Positions 47,770-49,856 of a DNA stretch of 49,856 nucleotides are shown here, piece after piece. Position 1 is the first letter of the stretch; every line of letters starts with the position of its first letter. Both the position numbers and the translations under genes were made by a program. Under the pieces are notes generated by a model. It was not told where the DNA came from. It was given only the letters and a program-made list of their open reading frames with translations, and made no database searches. The DNA comes from DASRDZ01 sp035652335 (GTDB lineage: Bacteria > Chloroflexota > Dormibacteria > Aeolococcales > Aeolococcaceae), in the NCBI GenBank assembly GCA_035652335.1, contig DASRDZ010000076.1, forward strand, positions 1 to 49,856, in the 5' to 3' direction.

Positions 47770-48908
47770 ATGGAGGCGTCCAGCGGGCGACGGCCCGCCC
47801 TCGACGTGCTGCGCGCCGTGGCTGCGCTCGGCGTGGTCTTCGGGCACGCCGGCATGCTCACCGCCACGGCACACGTCTCTGCCGCCGGGGTTGCCGGCTT
47901 CGTGGCCCAGAACGGTTGGAAGGGCATCTACCTCTTCTTCGCCATCAGCGGCTACCTGATCGCCCGGCCGTTCGTGCGCGCCGCACTCGGGGTGGGGCCG
48001 CGCGTCGAGGTCGGGCGCTACGCGCTGCGCCGGGCGGGACGAATCGTGCCGGCGCACTGGGTGGCGCTGACGGCGATGGCGGTGCTGCTCCTGGTCGACA
48101 AGGCCGCCGTCCCCCAGGACCTCACCGCCGGCCGCTTCCTCGCCCACGTCCTCCTGGTCCAGAACTTCGTGCCAGGCGTGGCCCAAACCATCCTGCCGGT
48201 GACCTGGACGCTGGGGCTGGAGGCGATCTTCTACGTCACCGTGCCGGTGGCGTTCTGGCTGGCGACGCGCGGCGGGCGGCGGGTGCTCTCGCGGTCCGCG
48301 CTGCTGGTCGGGCTGGGAGTGGTGTGGGTGGCCGCGGCCGCGGTGTACGTGTCCTCGGGGACGTACTCGGGCACGGGTGCGCTCGGCGCCATGCTCGGGA
48401 ACGCTCTCCTGCCGGTGGTGGGATACCTCTTCTTCTTCGCGCCCGGCTGGCGGTGGCGGCGCTCGAGGCGGCCGGCTGGCTGCGCCTGCCGCGGTGGGCA
48501 CCGGGGCCGCTGCTCTGCGCCGCCTTCGCGCTGTGGGTGGTCGCCGGTGGGCTCTCCGGCCTGGGCGCGGACGCCGTCGACGCGGTCTTCGGCGGGGTGG
48601 CCGTGCTCGGGGTGGTGGCGTCATCGGGGCATGCGCGCTTCCCCCGCGCCGTGGTGGCGCTTGGCGAGGCGTCCTACGGCATGTACCTGTGGCACTGGCT
48701 GGTCCTCAACGTCCTGCGCTGGGCGGCCGCCTCGGCGGGCATCTCGGCGTCGATCTGGACCAACCAGGTGGGCGACTGGATGATCGTGGTCGCGCTGACC
48801 TTCCCCATCGCCTGGCTGAGCTGGACGCGCATCGAGCGTCCCGCCATTGCCTGGGCGCGCGGCCGCCGGGCCGCGCCGAGACCGGCGACGGTCGGCGCGG
48901 TGCAGTAG
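47770..48908 (+). pseudogene. Acyltransferase-3 (OafA/YrhL-like) membrane protein, interrupted by a frameshift
   Basis: The N-terminal part (from ATG 47770) has the acyltransferase-3 pattern RPALDVLRAVAALGVVFGHAG (catalytic-site His in FGHAG), GIYLFFAISGYLIARPFV, RYALRRAGRIVPAHWVAL and LPVTWTLGLEAIFYVTVPV. After about 228 codons (near 48450) membrane-protein coding continues in another frame: RLAVAALEAAGWLRLP, then ALGEASYGMYLWHWLVLN and a proper end at 48908. The original frame becomes Arg/Ser-rich. Total length is 2 modulo 3, so one base is missing or two are extra. It could be a true pseudogene or a sequencing error. The intact enzyme would O-acylate cell-surface glycans. Confidence 0.8.
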
Positions 48909-49775
48909 CTAGGCGGCGGAGAGTCCCCGGCGGCGCCGGACGCCGCGGTCGAGCGGGGCGAAGATCAGCGCGTCGACGAGGACGCCGACGGCGAGGATCA
49001 GCCCGATCGACATCAGCATCAGCGGCATGTCGATGTTGGCGCGGCCCGATTCGAGCAGCTGGCCGAGTCCCAAGCCGAGGTCGCCGCCGTTGACGATCAG
49101 CTCCGCCGCCATCAGCGAGCGCCACGAGAACGACCATGCCTGCTTCATGCCGGCGACGTAGCCGGGCAGCGCGGCGGGGAGAACGATGTAGCGGTAGCGG
49201 GCGATGCCGCGCGCGCCCATGGCGTCGCCGACGCGCAGCAGCAGCGGCGGGATCTGGTCGAAGGCGGCCACCATGCCGCCGGCGATCGAGGGCAGCGCGC
49301 CCATCACCACGACGAAGAGGATGGTCGTCTGCGAGAGGCCGAACCAGAGAACGCCGACCGGCGCCCAGGTCACCGAGGGCAGCGACTGCAGCGCGGCGAT
49401 CAGCGAGCCGATGGCCAGGCGCACCACCTGGAAGCGCGCGATCAGCAGGCCGAGCGGCGTGCCGACGGCGATGGCGATGGCGTAGCCCTCGCCGCCGTGC
49501 ATCACGCTGGTCCACACCGCGTTGGCGACGTTGCCGTTCTGCACCTGGCCAACGAAGGCCGCCCACACCGCGCCCGGCGACGGGATGGTGTACGACGGCT
49601 GCAGCTTGAGGACGAAGATCAGCTGCCAGACGCCGAGCAGGAAGCCGAGTGCGACCAGTTTGGGCAGCACGATGCGCACCACCCGCCGCTGCCACGGCGT
49701 CGTCCCCGAGGTGGGAAGGTCGAGCTGGTCGAGGCCGGACTCGACCTGGGCGGTGCGCGCGTCAGTGACGGCCAT
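48909..49775 (-). CDS. ABC transporter permease, SsuC/TauC (NitT/TauT) family
   Basis: 288 residues with six membrane helices. N-terminal RIVLPKLVALGFLLGVWQLIFVLKLQPSYTIPSPGAVW (TauC-like), and the EAA loop GDAMGARGIARYRYIVLPAALPGYVAGMKQAWSFSWRSLMAAELI. This family imports sulfonates, taurine, nitrate or thiamine precursors; the substrate-binding protein that would tell is outside the window. The ATG overlaps the ATPase stop upstream by 14 bases. Confidence 0.92.
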   Translation of the reverse strand: MAVTDARTAQVESGLDQLDLPTSGTTPWQRRVVRIVLPKLVALGFLLGVWQLIFVLKLQPSYTIPSPGAVWAAFVGQVQNGNVANAVWTSVMHGGEGYAIAIAVGTPLGLLIARFQVVRLAIGSLIAALQSLPSVTWAPVGVLWFGLSQTTILFVVVMGALPSIAGGMVAAFDQIPPLLLRVGDAMGARGIARYRYIVLPAALPGYVAGMKQAWSFSWRSLMAAELIVNGGDLGLGLGQLLESGRANIDMPLMLMSIGLILAVGVLVDALIFAPLDRGVRRRRGLSAA

Positions 49776-49856
49776 GGCGTCCGATCTCGTCGCGCAGCCG
49801 GTCGGTGATCATCACCGACATCGCCGCCACCTCGGGCGACTCGATGCGCCGCGGGT
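49762..49856 (-). CDS. C-terminal end of SsuB/TauB-type ABC ATPase (truncated by window)
   Basis: The last 30 residues of an ATPase, PRRIESPEVAAMSVMITDRLRDEIGRHGRH, a tail highly typical of SsuB/TauB/NrtD ATPases. It overlaps the permease start, consistent with an import operon continuing to the right. Confidence 0.75.
   Translation of the reverse strand, partial: PRRIESPEVAAMSVMITDRLRDEIGRHGRH

Overview
The window is very GC-rich with strong third-position GC. It reads as a chromosome of a high-GC, largely uncultured lineage. Candidatus Dormibacterota or a neighbouring Chloroflexota/Actinomycetota group would fit: prfB-ftsEX-M23-S41 gene order, many TANNNT boxes 6-12 nt before start codons (leaderless transcripts), a branched-chain-type 2-oxoacid dehydrogenase. 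I cannot fix the phylum from this sequence alone.

Layout. (1) 1-8792 is an accessory or regulatory region: a translationally coupled ABC exporter / small membrane protein / S1C protease operon, an amidohydrolase, an ArsR-SRPBCC pair behind a strong leaderless promoter, a SnoaL-like protein and an HD-GYP/LuxR regulator. (2) 8793-21401 is bounded by two identical 48-bp direct repeats, which are the 3' part of tRNA-Phe from the anticodon loop through CCA. The intact tRNA-Phe lies at the right end. This is the signature of a tRNA-integrated island of about 12.6 kb, but no integrase is recognisable. Cargo: a lone receiver protein, a YggT-like membrane protein, two coupled lipoprotein phosphoesterases, an OmpR-type two-component system preceded by PHO-box-like 11-bp repeats, a PAP2 phosphatase, a TauE/SafE permease, small membrane proteins and a lipoprotein. 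(3) 21430-24400 holds a conserved hypothetical gene, dtd, an NrtR-like Nudix regulator and small genes. (4) 25271-29470 is a compact candidate RiPP cluster: a 31-residue precursor with a perfect Shine-Dalgarno, an 11-bp hairpin, an MFS exporter, a YcaO and a long TfuA, the last three overlapping by a few bases. (5) 29508-36993 holds a PAS-PAS-GGDEF-EAL protein, tRNA-Val, rpiA, lipA-lipB, pruA and a superinfection-immunity-like membrane protein. (6) 37001-47670 is a co-oriented minus-strand block: prfB (with programmed +1 frameshift), ftsE, ftsX, an M23 peptidase, an S41 peptidase, lpd, E1 alpha, E1 beta and E2. (7) The right end has a frameshifted acyltransferase and a SsuC/TauC-type ABC permease plus the end of its ATPase.

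Functional links: LipA/LipB supply the lipoyl cofactor needed by the E2 enzyme encoded nearby. FtsEX is followed by the peptidoglycan hydrolase it would be expected to control. The island's two-component system, phosphoesterases and PAP2 enzyme suggest a phosphate-scavenging or envelope-phosphate theme. The TfuA/YcaO/MFS set with its small Cys-containing peptide is the best candidate for an undescribed system: a probable backbone-thioamidated peptide and its exporter.
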